64,000 nt of DNA from Sulfopaludibacter sp035606355 (GCA_035606355.1 DATNFO010000007.1:74852-138851), one strand, 5' to 3'. Positions 8,466-17,428 are shown, counted from the first letter of the stretch. The notes: generated by a model from the sequence alone, not told the origin. Translations and numbers: made by a program.

Positions 8466-8662
8466 GGATTGTTCTCCAACGCCGCCGCCTTCAGCACGGA
8501 TTTCAGGGTGCCGACCGGTATACCATCTCCCGGATGGCCCGGAATGGTCAATACGTTCGGCTTCGAGTATGCTTGAAGTGGCGATGACCGGTGTGGTTCG
8601 CACGTATTTCCAACTATCGCCTCAACGAGCCGCGATTCCGAATGTTCACGCTTTTCTTCTAG
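8462..8662 (-). pseudogene. hicA: frameshifted HicA toxin relic
   Basis: HicA segments appear in order but in three reading frames: ESRLVEA, then DSWKYVRTT, then GHRHFKH, then SKPNVLTIPGHPGDGIPVG and TLKSVLKAAALENNP. Three single-base losses between these blocks would explain the pattern and restore the starting frame. The catalytic-histidine region (family GSHRHFKH) is present as GHRHFKH but out of frame. The C-terminal frame ends in an ATGA overlap with hicB. The start is uncertain because no in-frame ATG precedes the first block. Confidence 0.75.
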
Positions 8663-8956
8663 GGTAGTTGCGGATTGCCCGCCGTTCGACGCCGGGCCTC
8701 CGGTCCTGAAGCGGCGTTTCCGGTAAAGTGGTCCGGCCCTGTCAATTTTAGCGGCAAGTCTCTCAACCAACATCACGGTTGGTCAGGCAAGCGCGGAAGC
8801 GGCTCACGGCCGAGGATTGTAGCCGCTCAGAATTCCTGCTCGCGCGGACGCACGAAAGATGGGGACTAATCAAGGGTATCAACGCCCAGCGTTCCTCAGG
8901 GCTCTGTATCTGTGTTCTGGCGGGCGGGCACGCTTCCGATCTGCGCCTCCGCGTCC

Positions 8957-9058
8957 TCGTGGACACGCGGGAGAAACGGTTGGTGTACATGCGGACGGGG
9001 CTGCTGGCGAGCGGAGGCACGGGCGCGCTGTCTGAGTTGTGCCCCAGGAAGAGGAGGA
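8957..9058 (+). pseudogene. duplicated 3' fragment of argG
   Basis: About 100 bp closely copies the end of argG (3960-4060). A 47-bp stretch encoding YMRTGLLASGGTGAL is identical, as are 19 bp encoding most of VDTREK, with a few differences between and a diverged tail. It lies in a plus-strand open frame that runs on from 8779 into the lipoprotein gene, so it could be translated if the upstream start were used. Just upstream (about 8916-8946) is VLAGGHASDL, matching VLAGGYASDL near the start of rsmB. The stretch 8663-9099 otherwise holds no recognisable gene. Confidence 0.7.
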
Positions 9059-9099
9059 GTGCGGGGAACTGCGGGGCGTTCTATGGTTTCCAAAGATCG

Positions 9100-9999
9100 A
9101 TGGGACAACGCTGGTTTTGCGCCGCACTGTCGATTTGCGCGGTGTTGTCGTGCGGCTGCAACTCGCCGTGGCGCAATCTTCGCCCGGTGGTTTCCATGGG
9201 CGATTCCGATGAGTCGGGGGCGATGCAAGCGGCGGGCACGATTGTTGCCGCTACTATCGAGCACACTGACGTAGGCGGCCTGCGCTGGGCGCCGAAGCCG
9301 CCCAACACGGCGGGCCCGCAGGTGCGGGTAATCCCGTTGTATCTCGCCCGAATTCGCGCGAAGGTGCTCTTTACGGTCCGCGGTCAAGCCGGCAGCAGCG
9401 TCGAATTTTTTAGCTGGGTCTGGGCTTCCGGGTCGCACGGCGGCCCACGACTGTTCCACGCGACGGAGGGTAGTTCGCACGTGCTATTCCTGCGGCGGGA
9501 TGGACGGTACTGGCGCACGGTGGGCGATTATCCGTCTTACGATCTGGAGATCCATTCCATGTGGACGTCTCGGTTGACGGCAATGTGGCAAGCGGGCGAA
9601 CTTCGGGAACTGCCGCCGGTGGAACGGATATCGGCTCTGCTCTTGCGAGCGGAAGTGGAAAGTGCGACTGCCGGCGACGTCCGTAACAGCCTGGCACCCT
9701 ACCCGGCTGGAGTGGACGGCGTCTTCTACGTTCGCGGACTGTTCGATCTCACGCGGCTGATGGGACCTTACAGAGTCGCCACGTGGGTCGACGCGCTGTG
9801 CCGGGAAGCTAAGTCCGCCGCGACGCGGTTCGCGGCATGTTCGGTGGCAGCCAGCAACTTTCCCGGACGCTGCGACGCCGTGCGGCAGGCTCAGGACGCC
9901 GCGAAGGGAATATTGGGAACGCCGTGGCGAGCAAACGGATGGCAGAGTTGCCTGACGGCTAGCAGTTGCCGCCGCGGATCTTTCGGCTGGTGTTACTAG
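9100..9999 (+). CDS. putative lipoprotein of unknown function
   Basis: Starting at the ATG at 9100 the 299-residue protein has a short signal peptide (MGQRWFCAALSICAVLSCGC) whose VLSC or SCGC could be a lipobox, though neither is canonical. The body is a mixed polar sequence (GSSVEFFSWVWASGSHGG, SHVLFLRRDGRYWRTVGD). Its C-terminal half contains five or more cysteines. I recognise no family. The open frame runs upstream to 8779 through argG-derived debris, which I excluded because the signal peptide defines a natural start. Confidence 0.55.
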   Translation: MGQRWFCAALSICAVLSCGCNSPWRNLRPVVSMGDSDESGAMQAAGTIVAATIEHTDVGGLRWAPKPPNTAGPQVRVIPLYLARIRAKVLFTVRGQAGSSVEFFSWVWASGSHGGPRLFHATEGSSHVLFLRRDGRYWRTVGDYPSYDLEIHSMWTSRLTAMWQAGELRELPPVERISALLLRAEVESATAGDVRNSLAPYPAGVDGVFYVRGLFDLTRLMGPYRVATWVDALCREAKSAATRFAACSVAASNFPGRCDAVRQAQDAAKGILGTPWRANGWQSCLTASSCRRGSFGWCY

Positions 10000-10189
10000 A
10001 CTGAGAGGATTTCCTGGATTCAGCACCGACCCAGAGCAGTGGCGGGAGACGCTTCGCGTTTATGCGTCAGCGACGGATGATGGTGTGCGCCGCGCAGCGT
10101 GCGCGGCAGCGGCACGATCTGCGGATACTCGCGACCTTCCGGAATGCAAGGCGCGATAGCCACGGCTTGTAGACTAGGAAGCGACTCAT

Positions 10190-11257
10190 ATGATCTCCAC
10201 AGCCCGGCGGGTGGCTTTCGATTGTTTGCGGCGGGTTTTAGCTGGCGGGTACGCCTCCGATCTGCTTTTGGAACTCACCGCCGGCATCGATTCTCGCGAC
10301 GCGGGGCTGGCTTCGGAGATCGTGTTCGGCGTGCTTCGCTTCCGCGGGCAACTCGATTTTCTGATGGCGCACTACTCCGGCAAATCGGGCAAGCTCGATT
10401 CGGAAGTGCGCATCGCTCTGTGGATGGGCATCTACCAGCTTCGCTATCTGGAGCGCGTGCCTGCCCATGCGGCCGTTGGCGAGAGTGTCGCTCTGGTGCG
10501 CAAGGCGCGGAAGACTTCGGCCGCGGGATTTGTCAATGCTGTCCTGCGGAAAGTTGATCGCGAGCCGGTGGAGTGGCCTTTTCGCGAGGTGGCGCTCTCT
10601 TGTCCGGAGTGGATTCTCGCACGATGGGAGGAGCAGTTCGGCCATGAGACGGCGGAGGACATCGCGCGGGCGGCGCTGGTTGCACCGGAGCGGTACGTCA
10701 GCGAATCGACAGGCCGGGTTCAGGATATCGGGGCGCAATCGATCGTGCCGCTGCTGGATCTGCAGAGCGGGCAAACCTTCCTTGACCTCTGTGCCGCGCC
10801 GGGCAATAAAACGGCCCAGGCGATTGCGTCGGCGTCGGGTGTGCGGGCGATCGCGTGCGACGTGCATCATCACCGGCTTGCGCAATTGAAGGAACTCGGC
10901 GTGCCGCTGGTGGTGCTGAATGGCGCCGATTCGACGCTGCCGTTCGGGCAGAAGTTCGATCGCATTCTCGTGGACGCTCCGTGCTCAGGGACAGGCACGC
11001 TGGCGCGCAATCCGGAGATCAAGTGGAAGCTGCGTCCAGAGGATTTCCCCGATCTCGCACGGCGCCAGCGGGGTCTGCTGCGCAATGCGCTTGCGGCGCT
11101 GGCGCCCGGCGGCACGCTGGTCTACTCCACGTGCTCCCTGGAGCGCGAAGAGAACGAGGACATTGCCGCCGGCGAGCACGTCATCGAAGAGTTGCGGCGG
11201 ATTCCGGGACGCGAGCCCGGGGATGGTTTCTATGCCGCTGTGATAAAATCAATTTAG
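10190..11257 (+). CDS. rsmB: 16S rRNA (cytosine-C5) methyltransferase, RsmB/NSUN family
   Basis: The 355-residue protein has an N-terminal NusB-like helical domain (about 1-130, TARRVAFDCLRRVLAGGYASD) and a C-terminal Rossmann methyltransferase. The SAM site reads FLDLCAAPGNKTAQ, motif IV is DAPCSGTGTLARNPEIKWK, and motif VI is YSTCSLEREENE; the cysteines of PCS and TCS are the catalytic pair. RsmB methylates C967 of 16S rRNA in E. coli. It leads a same-strand run with rpe (7 bp), bamD, a response regulator and a YajQ gene. The ATG at 10190 fits the family start. Confidence 0.9.
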   Translation: MISTARRVAFDCLRRVLAGGYASDLLLELTAGIDSRDAGLASEIVFGVLRFRGQLDFLMAHYSGKSGKLDSEVRIALWMGIYQLRYLERVPAHAAVGESVALVRKARKTSAAGFVNAVLRKVDREPVEWPFREVALSCPEWILARWEEQFGHETAEDIARAALVAPERYVSESTGRVQDIGAQSIVPLLDLQSGQTFLDLCAAPGNKTAQAIASASGVRAIACDVHHHRLAQLKELGVPLVVLNGADSTLPFGQKFDRILVDAPCSGTGTLARNPEIKWKLRPEDFPDLARRQRGLLRNALAALAPGGTLVYSTCSLEREENEDIAAGEHVIEELRRIPGREPGDGFYAAVIKSI

Positions 11258-11264
11258 CCCGCAA

Positions 11265-11939
11265 ATGATTGAAATTGTTCCCTCAATACTGTCGGCGGAT
11301 TTTGCTCGCCTGGCAGAGGAGATCGCCCGCGTGGAGCGGGGCGGCGCGAAGATGCTGCACCTGGACGTGATGGACGGGCACTTCGTCCCCAACCTGACGA
11401 TCGGTCCGCCCGTGGTGGAGAGCATCCGCAAAGCGACGCGCTCGCATCTGGATGTGCACCTCATGATCGAGAACCCGGACCGGTATGCGGCGGATTTCGT
11501 GCGCGCCGGAGCGAATTCGGTGTCGGTGCACTATGAGGCGGCGCGGCATCTGGACGGCACGCTGGGCGTCATTCGCAACGCGGGCGCGATGGCCGGCGTG
11601 GTGCTGAATCCGGCGACTCCGGTGTCCGTTTTGGAAGACGTTCTCGAAGTGGCGGACTACGTGCTTTTGATGAGCGTGAATCCAGGCTTTGGGGGCCAGC
11701 AGCTCATTCCTTACGTGCTGCAGAAAGTTCGTAAGCTGGAGAGAATGCGGCGGGAAAAGAAGTTACGGCTGCCGATCGAAATTGACGGCGGCGTGCACAT
11801 GAATAATCTGGCCGAGGTGGTGAGGGCCGGGTGTGATTGGATCGTCACAGGGTCGGCCATCTTTCACAGTGCCGATGCCGAGGCTACGGTGCGCGAGATG
11901 CGCTCGGTGGCCGCGGGTGCGACCGCCATTCAGATTTAA
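11265..11939 (+). CDS. rpe: ribulose-phosphate 3-epimerase
   Basis: The 224-residue TIM-barrel enzyme interconverts ribulose 5-phosphate and xylulose 5-phosphate in the pentose phosphate pathway. Signatures visible are PSILSADFARL, HLDVMDGHFVPNLTIGPP (metal ligands), VHLMIENPD, LMSVNPGFGGQQ and EIDGGVH. The length is normal for the family. The gene follows rsmB by seven bases. Confidence 0.95.
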   Translation: MIEIVPSILSADFARLAEEIARVERGGAKMLHLDVMDGHFVPNLTIGPPVVESIRKATRSHLDVHLMIENPDRYAADFVRAGANSVSVHYEAARHLDGTLGVIRNAGAMAGVVLNPATPVSVLEDVLEVADYVLLMSVNPGFGGQQLIPYVLQKVRKLERMRREKKLRLPIEIDGGVHMNNLAEVVRAGCDWIVTGSAIFHSADAEATVREMRSVAAGATAIQI

Positions 11940-11975
11940 CGGGGCCCTTCAGTGGGTGGAGTTTGAGTTTTTAAT

Positions 11976-13433
11976 ATGGTTCGAAACGCCATTCGTTATT
12001 CCGCGTTATTGGGAGCTGTCGCGGCGCTTCTGTTTTCCACGGCGTGCCGCAAGCACAAGTACGAAAATCCCATCACCAAAGACACGCAGCAGCCGGACAA
12101 GGTTTTGTTCGATACCGCCATCGACGATATCGAGCACGGCAGGTATGAGCGCGCGCGGCTGACGCTGCAGACGCTGATGAACACCTACGACACCAGCGAG
12201 TACCTGGCGAAGGCCAAACTGGCGGTGGCTGATAGTTGGTATCGCGAAGGCGGAGCGCACGGCCTGGCGCAAGCCGAAGCCGAGTACAAGGATTTCATCC
12301 TCTTCTACCACAACATGGAAGAAGCGGCCGAGGCGCAGGCGAAGATCTGCAAGATGCAGTATCAGCAGATGGACAAGGCCGATCGCGACCCCATTCACGC
12401 CTATCGCGCACAGGAAGAATGCAAGACGCTGCTTACGGATTTTCCGAACAGCAAGTTCGCGCCCGACGCCCAGCAGTATCTTCGCAACGTGCAGGAAGTT
12501 CTGGCGGAGGAAGAGTTCAAGGTCGGCACGTGGTATCAGCACAAGGGCAGTTTCCCGGCGTCGGCGAACCGTTTCCAAGGCCTCACCGATCAGTACCCGC
12601 TCTACAGCAGGGGCGCCGATGCGTTGTGGTCGGAGGCCGAGAGCTATCAGCACATGGGCGACAACTTCGAACCGCAGCAGGCGGCGGCGTACACCAAGAT
12701 TGTTCGCGATTTTCCGCTGAGCTCGCATGCCGATGACGCAAAGGCGAAGCTGGAGGCGATGAAACGTCCGGTGCCGGCGGCGGACCCGGCGGCGTATGCG
12801 CGCGAGAAGTATGAAATGGACAACCGCAGCAAGCGAAGCTTGATCAGCAAGGCATGGGGTCCGTTCGCTTCGCATCCGGATACGACGCAGGCTGCGAAAT
12901 CCGGGACTCCCACTATGGCGGCGTTCAAGCCCGGGATTCCGTACAGCGTTCCGCAAAGCGCGGCTCCTGCCGCTCCCAACGGCGGCACGGGAACGAATGT
13001 CAGCACCGGCTCTGATGTGACGGTTTCGACGGTCAACAACACGACGCTGCTCGATAGCGCTCCGGATGCTCGCGCGAACGGCGCACCGGCGGCCGGGGGC
13101 ACTGCGCCGCAGACGAATCCGGCAACTCCCGCGGCCGTTCCGGCGAAGGGCGGCACTGGCAATCCCGTGGAGGCGGCGGGCACTAATCCTGCGGCGACCA
13201 ATCCCGCGGACGCTGCAATGAAGCCTCTGCCGCAGAATCACACCGGCAACGCAAAGCCGCTCACACTGAAGCAGCAGCAGAGGTTGATGCTGAAGCAGCA
13301 GGAGCAGGCGAAGAAGATGCAGGCGGCGCAGAAGAAGGCGGCGGAGGAGCAGGCGAAGAAAGACGCCAAGAAAAAGAAGAAAGATGGCTCCGACCAGACA
13401 CCCACCGCTCCGGCGGCTCCAGGCAAGCAATGA
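11976..13433 (+). CDS. bamD: BamD-like outer membrane assembly lipoprotein
   Basis: The 485-residue protein begins with a lipoprotein signal (LLFSTAC, Cys about residue 23). Residues about 35-270 are BamD/YfiO-type TPR repeats (LFDTAIDDIEHGRYERARL, TLMNTYDTSEYLAKAKLAVA, DSWYREGG). It would work at the inner face of the outer membrane with BamA to insert beta-barrel proteins such as the large receptors in this window. The C-terminal ~200 residues are low complexity, rich in Ala, Pro, Gly and Thr and ending in a Lys/Gln/Ala-rich charged tail; this extension is much longer than in typical BamD. The last four bases overlap the next gene. Confidence 0.8.
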   Translation: MVRNAIRYSALLGAVAALLFSTACRKHKYENPITKDTQQPDKVLFDTAIDDIEHGRYERARLTLQTLMNTYDTSEYLAKAKLAVADSWYREGGAHGLAQAEAEYKDFILFYHNMEEAAEAQAKICKMQYQQMDKADRDPIHAYRAQEECKTLLTDFPNSKFAPDAQQYLRNVQEVLAEEEFKVGTWYQHKGSFPASANRFQGLTDQYPLYSRGADALWSEAESYQHMGDNFEPQQAAAYTKIVRDFPLSSHADDAKAKLEAMKRPVPAADPAAYAREKYEMDNRSKRSLISKAWGPFASHPDTTQAAKSGTPTMAAFKPGIPYSVPQSAAPAAPNGGTGTNVSTGSDVTVSTVNNTTLLDSAPDARANGAPAAGGTAPQTNPATPAAVPAKGGTGNPVEAAGTNPAATNPADAAMKPLPQNHTGNAKPLTLKQQQRLMLKQQEQAKKMQAAQKKAAEEQAKKDAKKKKKDGSDQTPTAPAAPGKQ

Positions 13434-14194
13434 GCCGCGTTCTGCTGGTGGACGATAGTCCACACGCACAGCGCATGGGCGAGCGCATCCTCAGCGAGGA
13501 TGGCTATGAAGTGGTTACGGTGAGCAATGCCGATTCGGCGTTGATCCGGCTGGCCGACGTAGACCCCGACGTGGTGATCGCCGACACCGTGATGCCGGGG
13601 CGAACAGGTTACGAGATTTGCCAGTATCTCAAGATGAGTCCGAATCACGTGCACGTTCGCGTGATCCTGACGGCTGGGGTGCTGGAGGCTTTCGACGCGG
13701 ATCAGGCCAGGCGCGTGGAAGCCGATGCCACGTTGAAGAAGCCGTTCGAAGCCACCGCGCTGTTAGCTGCTGTGAAGCCGCTGGCGGAAGCTGCGGTGAA
13801 GAGCCGCGCGACTCGCGGCGAAGCGCCGGGGGCAGGGAAGGCGGAAGCGCCTGCGCAGGCGGCGGCTCCGTTTCTCGCGGTGGTGGATTCCGAACAGGTG
13901 CGTGCCGCGGTGACGGTGGCGCTGGATGCGAGCATGGCGGCGATGGTGGATGAGATCTCGCGGCGCGTGCTGGCTGCCCTGCAGGCGCGCAAACCCGAAC
14001 CGCCGCCCGTTGTGGAAGCGGCGTCGGCGCCTGTTGCGGAATTGCCGAAACCCGCGCCTCCGCTGCCGGCCGCGCCCACCGACGCAGCGCGCGTTTCCAC
14101 GGTCCGCAGAGTGAGTCCGCTGCGTCTGCGCACGGGGGCGGTATTGGGCATCGAGATCAATAGGCCGCTGAAAGAGGATAATGAGTCTGAATAG
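13430..14194 (+). CDS. response regulator with Ala/Pro-rich tail
   Basis: The 254-residue protein has an N-terminal CheY-like receiver (about 1-120): VLLVDDSPHAQRMGERIL, the phospho-acceptor in DVVIADTVMPGRTGYEICQ, and the conserved Lys in LKKPFEA. The remaining half is an Ala/Pro-rich region with a short helical patch (EQVRAAVTVALDASMAAMVD) and no DNA-binding domain. It is coupled to bamD by an ATGA overlap, so it may report on envelope state, but this is inference. No partner kinase is adjacent. Confidence 0.8.
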   Translation: MSRVLLVDDSPHAQRMGERILSEDGYEVVTVSNADSALIRLADVDPDVVIADTVMPGRTGYEICQYLKMSPNHVHVRVILTAGVLEAFDADQARRVEADATLKKPFEATALLAAVKPLAEAAVKSRATRGEAPGAGKAEAPAQAAAPFLAVVDSEQVRAAVTVALDASMAAMVDEISRRVLAALQARKPEPPPVVEAASAPVAELPKPAPPLPAAPTDAARVSTVRRVSPLRLRTGAVLGIEINRPLKEDNESE

Positions 14195-14199
14195 CGACT

Positions 14200-14700
14200 A
14201 TGCCCGATAACAGTTTTGACGTAGTATCCAAGATCGAGATGCCGGAAGTAGTGAACGCCGTCCAGCAGGCGATGAAGGAGATTCTGCAGCGCTACGATCT
14301 GAAGGACTCGAAAAGCAATATCGAGTTGAATGAGAAGGACAAGAAGATTGTCCTGACGAGCTCTGACGAATTCAAGCTCAAGGCCATCACGGAGATTCTG
14401 CAATCGAAGCTCGTGAAGCGGCAAGTTCCGTTGAAGGGCTTGCAGTACGGCGAAATTCACTCGGCCGCCGGCTCCACGGTGAAGCAGGAGATCACGCTGC
14501 AATCCGGCATATCCACGGAGAAGGCGCGAGACATTGTGAAACTGGTGAAGGACAGCAAGCTGAAGGTGCAGGCGTCCATTCAGGGCGATTTCGTGCGCAT
14601 TGCGGGTAAGGATCGCGATACGCTGCAAAGCGTGATTAAGCTGCTGCGCGATCACGATTTCGGAATCGACATGCAGTTCACGAATTATCGTTCGAACTGA
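14200..14700 (+). CDS. YajQ-family nucleotide-binding protein
   Basis: The 166-residue protein is a full-length YajQ/DUF520 family member: NSFDVVSKIEMPEVVNAVQQA, then DLKDSKSNIELNE, and GDFVRIAGKDRDTLQ near the end. Members have two ferredoxin-like domains; one in Xanthomonas binds cyclic di-GMP, so a signalling role is possible. It starts five bases after the response regulator stop, suggesting co-transcription. Confidence 0.9.
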   Translation: MPDNSFDVVSKIEMPEVVNAVQQAMKEILQRYDLKDSKSNIELNEKDKKIVLTSSDEFKLKAITEILQSKLVKRQVPLKGLQYGEIHSAAGSTVKQEITLQSGISTEKARDIVKLVKDSKLKVQASIQGDFVRIAGKDRDTLQSVIKLLRDHDFGIDMQFTNYRSN

Positions 14701-14718
14701 GCATGGCGCGTCACTTTT

Positions 14719-14914
14719 TGCCGTGTTTAACCCGCACTCGCATCCCGGGCACCTTTTACCACCCCCTTACGGGGTTGTGAAGAAATATCAAATTGCTTAT
14801 GCCGCGTTTTAAACCGCACTCGCATCCCGGGCACCTTTTACCGCTCCCTTACGGGGTTGTGAAAAAATACCGAATTGTTTTATGCCGCGTTTAAACCGCA
14901 CTCACATCCCCGGC
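14719..14914. repeat. three tandem ~82-bp repeats
   Basis: Units begin at 14719, 14800 and 14883 (periods 81 and 83 bp). Each has a core TGCCGYGTTT, then CCGCACTCRCATCCC and GGCACCTTTTACC, and the first two continue into CCCTTACGGGGTTGTGA. The third unit runs straight into the palindrome at 14915-15000. Related sequence recurs near 32905-33002. No reading frame is supported across 14701-15047. Confidence 0.8.
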
Positions 14915-15040
14915 ACCTTTTACCGCTCCCTAACGGTCACGGCTCCGTATCTGCTTGATGCTGCTAACGGAGCCGCGACCGTGAGGGAGCGGTAAAAGGT
15001 GTATCGAAAAGGCGAATGAAGCGCGACGAGAACAGCAGGC
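14915..15040. repeat. MITE/REP-like palindrome, copy A
   Basis: Arms at 14915-14948 and 14967-15000 are 34 bp each and pair with two mismatches around an 18-nt loop. A conserved tail (GTATCGAAAAGGCG, then GAAGCGCGACGAGA) follows to about 15040. Copy B at 33003-33118 shares the arms and tail almost exactly, so the unit is a dispersed element. It sits just upstream of the hydrolase gene at 15048 and may affect its expression. Confidence 0.8.
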
Positions 15041-15047
15041 CTAAATA

Positions 15048-15668
15048 GTGCCACGGCGAATTGAATCCCACACACTTCCCGGTCCCGTAGGCGCTTTAGA
15101 GGCGCTATTGGAAGTGCCCGAGGAGCAGCCTCGCCTCGCCGCGCTCGTCTGTCATCCGCATCCGCTGTACGGCGGCACAATGCACAACAAGGTAGTCTAT
15201 CGTTTGGCGCGCGCGTTGCGGACCCGAGGCGCTGTCGTGCTGCGCTTCAACTTCCGTGGCGTGGGTCGCAGCGAAGGCGCGCACGGCAATCTCACCGGGG
15301 AGATCGAAGACGCGCGGCATGCCTTGGAATGGCTGCGCGGAAGGTATCCGGGTCTCCCCTATGCCCTCGCCGGTTTTTCGTTCGGGGCACGCGCGGTATC
15401 TCACCTTGCTTGTGAAATTGGCGACGCGGAGTTTCTGCTCGCAGCCGGTTTCGCCACCCGCCTCGGTCCGGTCGATTATCTCGCCGCGTGCAGTGTGCCG
15501 AAGATCTTCATACAGAGCACGCACGACGAGTTCGCTCCGCGCGATGCCTTTGAGCGTATGTACGCAAGGATCGGCGAGCCGAAGCGGCTGGTGTGGGTCG
15601 AAGCCGCGGACCACTTCTTTGCCGGCGCCCTCGACGAGTTTGAGGAGCAAGTCCGCCTCGCCGTGTAA
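15048..15668 (+). CDS. alpha/beta hydrolase
   Basis: The 206-residue protein is a compact alpha/beta hydrolase of the dienelactone-hydrolase-like type. It shows VCHPHPLYGGTMHNKVVY after the first strands, RFNFRGVGRSEG, the nucleophile elbow GFSFGA, an acid in STHDEFAP and a histidine in ADHFF. The substrate cannot be inferred. The start is a GTG right after a palindromic element, with no strong Shine-Dalgarno sequence, so the start is less certain than the domain. Confidence 0.85.
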   Translation: MPRRIESHTLPGPVGALEALLEVPEEQPRLAALVCHPHPLYGGTMHNKVVYRLARALRTRGAVVLRFNFRGVGRSEGAHGNLTGEIEDARHALEWLRGRYPGLPYALAGFSFGARAVSHLACEIGDAEFLLAAGFATRLGPVDYLAACSVPKIFIQSTHDEFAPRDAFERMYARIGEPKRLVWVEAADHFFAGALDEFEEQVRLAV

Positions 15669-15718
15669 CGTGCGTCTATTGCGGCGCTGCGCTCCGTATG
15701 CCATCCTGAACACTTCGT

Positions 15719-16327
15719 ATGGACATCATCACCGGGAATGTCGGTTGGATCGAAGTCATCTGCGGGCCCATGTTTTCGGGCAAGAGCGAGGAACTCATCC
15801 GGCGGCTACGTCGCGCCATGATCGCTCGCAAGCGCGTGGAGGTGTTTAAGCCGGCGATCGACGACCGCTACTCCGCCGATGAAATCGTTTCCCACGGCGA
15901 CCTGCGCATGCAGTCTCAGGTGGTCAAAGACGCGAGTGAGATCGTGGACCGTATCGACTGGCGCAGCGAGGTGGTGGGCATCGATGAATCCAACTTCATG
16001 GGATCGATGCTGGTCGATGTGGCGCAGCGGCTTGCCGACAGCGGCAAGCAGGTGATCATCGCGGGACTGGATACGGACTACCTCGGGCGCCCGTTTGCGC
16101 CCATGCCGGACCTGCTGGCGCATGCCGAAAGCATCACTAAAACGCTGGCGATTTGCGTGCGCTGCGGCAATCCGGCGAAGCACACGCAGCGCCTGCGGGG
16201 GAGCGAAGAGCTGATCGTGGTGGGGGCGAGCGATATGTACGAGGCGCGCTGCCGCCGGTGTTTCGAACCCGGCATTCCCAAGCAGCAGGAGATGGATTTC
16301 GTGAAGGCCAAGCGGCGCGACGTGTAG
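15719..16327 (+). CDS. tdk: thymidine kinase
   Basis: The 202-residue enzyme is a type II thymidine kinase, which phosphorylates thymidine for nucleotide salvage. The P-loop reads GPMFSGKSEELIRRLRR, the Walker B/lasso region is VVGIDESNFM, and zinc ligands appear as CVRCGNPAKHTQR and RCRRCF. Length is typical. It follows the hydrolase by 50 bp on the same strand. Confidence 0.95.
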   Translation: MDIITGNVGWIEVICGPMFSGKSEELIRRLRRAMIARKRVEVFKPAIDDRYSADEIVSHGDLRMQSQVVKDASEIVDRIDWRSEVVGIDESNFMGSMLVDVAQRLADSGKQVIIAGLDTDYLGRPFAPMPDLLAHAESITKTLAICVRCGNPAKHTQRLRGSEELIVVGASDMYEARCRRCFEPGIPKQQEMDFVKAKRRDV

Positions 16328-16378
16328 GCGCCGGGCGTTTTCAACGCGCCGCTTGACGATCGGCCCGGAGGCCGGTAT

Positions 16379-17428
16379 TTACGGAACGATCGGCGTCATC
16401 AGGAATGCGGTGGGCTGCCCGTTGTGTACTCCGGTCCCGACGATCTGGCCGAGGCTGTTAATTCCGGAGACACCCGTGATTGTCCAACCGCTGCCGCTAA
16501 CGGCGTCGAGCGACGTCTGAAGGTCGAACACACCGCTATCCCGCCAGACCACGTAATGGGTGCTGGTCACGGTGAAGGTGCCGGGGACCATATATCCACT
16601 GGTTCCTACAGCTTGTCCCACGTTGTTGATCGCGAGCCCAACGCCGTAATTGTCGCCGGGCAGGAGCGGAAGTTCAGAGGGCGTGTGTGCGGCGTCATTG
16701 TGCCACAGCACTGCCCTGTTGCCGAAGGGCGGATGACTCTCGCCCACCGCCTGCCCGGCATCGTTAACGCCCCATGCGATGCTGGTCCAGTCTCCGGGGA
16801 ATGGTTCAAGAAGGGTGAGCGTGTGCTTCGTATCGTTGTTCCAGAATGCGCCCTTCTGGCCGAACAGCGAGTTCTGCACCGAGCCCACCACCTGAACGCT
16901 CTCATTGGCGCCGGTGGCAAACTCGCACCGCACATTGCCATCCCCGCCGGGGTACGGTTGCAGGTCCGTGCGGCGGAAGGTGCCCGGCTTGCTGGCATCT
17001 TCCACCCAGATGGACGCGGCCCAATTGTTGCAGCCGCCGAAACCCTTGAGGGCATTGCCCGCTATTACGCCGCTCCCGTTGATGTGGACGGTGTGAGCGT
17101 TGGCTGCGCTAGGGTCGATGTCGATGACAGTTCCGTTGCGATACATCTCGGCGCGCGGGCGGCCGTCGCCCTTGTCGCCACTGCCCACAGCCACTCCGTG
17201 GGAGTTGATGGATTGAGCAATGCTGTACGTCCCGTTCGGCAGCCTGCCCAGATTGAACGCGGCGCCGTTTATCCAGGCGGTAGCCGTCGCATTGCACTGA
17301 CCGGTTATGCCTGATTGATCGTTAATCCCTGAGACCGTGCAATTGGCTGCGCCCTGTTCGCTAATCTTGTACGTCGTTTGAGCTGTCGCAGCTAGCGAAA
17401 GCACGCACGCAAAAGCCAGTATCTTCAT
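16379..17428 (-). CDS. secreted HAF-repeat protein
   Basis: From the ATG at 17428 the 349-residue protein has a signal peptide (MKILAFACVLSLAATAQ) and repeated units of the extracellular HAF type: GINDQSGITGQC, SINSHGVAVGSGD, WGVNDAGQAVGESH, AINNVGQAVGTSG, GINSLGQIVGTG. These repeats fold as a beta-propeller-like array; function is unknown. Four cysteines are spread through the chain. An in-frame start 17 codons upstream was rejected because it precedes the signal peptide. Confidence 0.85.
   Translation of the reverse strand: MKILAFACVLSLAATAQTTYKISEQGAANCTVSGINDQSGITGQCNATATAWINGAAFNLGRLPNGTYSIAQSINSHGVAVGSGDKGDGRPRAEMYRNGTVIDIDPSAANAHTVHINGSGVIAGNALKGFGGCNNWAASIWVEDASKPGTFRRTDLQPYPGGDGNVRCEFATGANESVQVVGSVQNSLFGQKGAFWNNDTKHTLTLLEPFPGDWTSIAWGVNDAGQAVGESHPPFGNRAVLWHNDAAHTPSELPLLPGDNYGVGLAINNVGQAVGTSGYMVPGTFTVTSTHYVVWRDSGVFDLQTSLDAVSGSGWTITGVSGINSLGQIVGTGVHNGQPTAFLMTPIVP

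Noticed and set aside
12006..13469. 487-codon minus-strand open frame opposite bamD
   Set aside because: It is a shadow of the GC-rich coding strand: Arg/Leu-rich, no domain, and bamD on the plus strand has clear TPR and lipoprotein features.
14719..14914. Possible CRISPR array
   Set aside because: Units of about 82 bp are near-identical along their whole length with no repeat/spacer alternation, and no cas genes are near.
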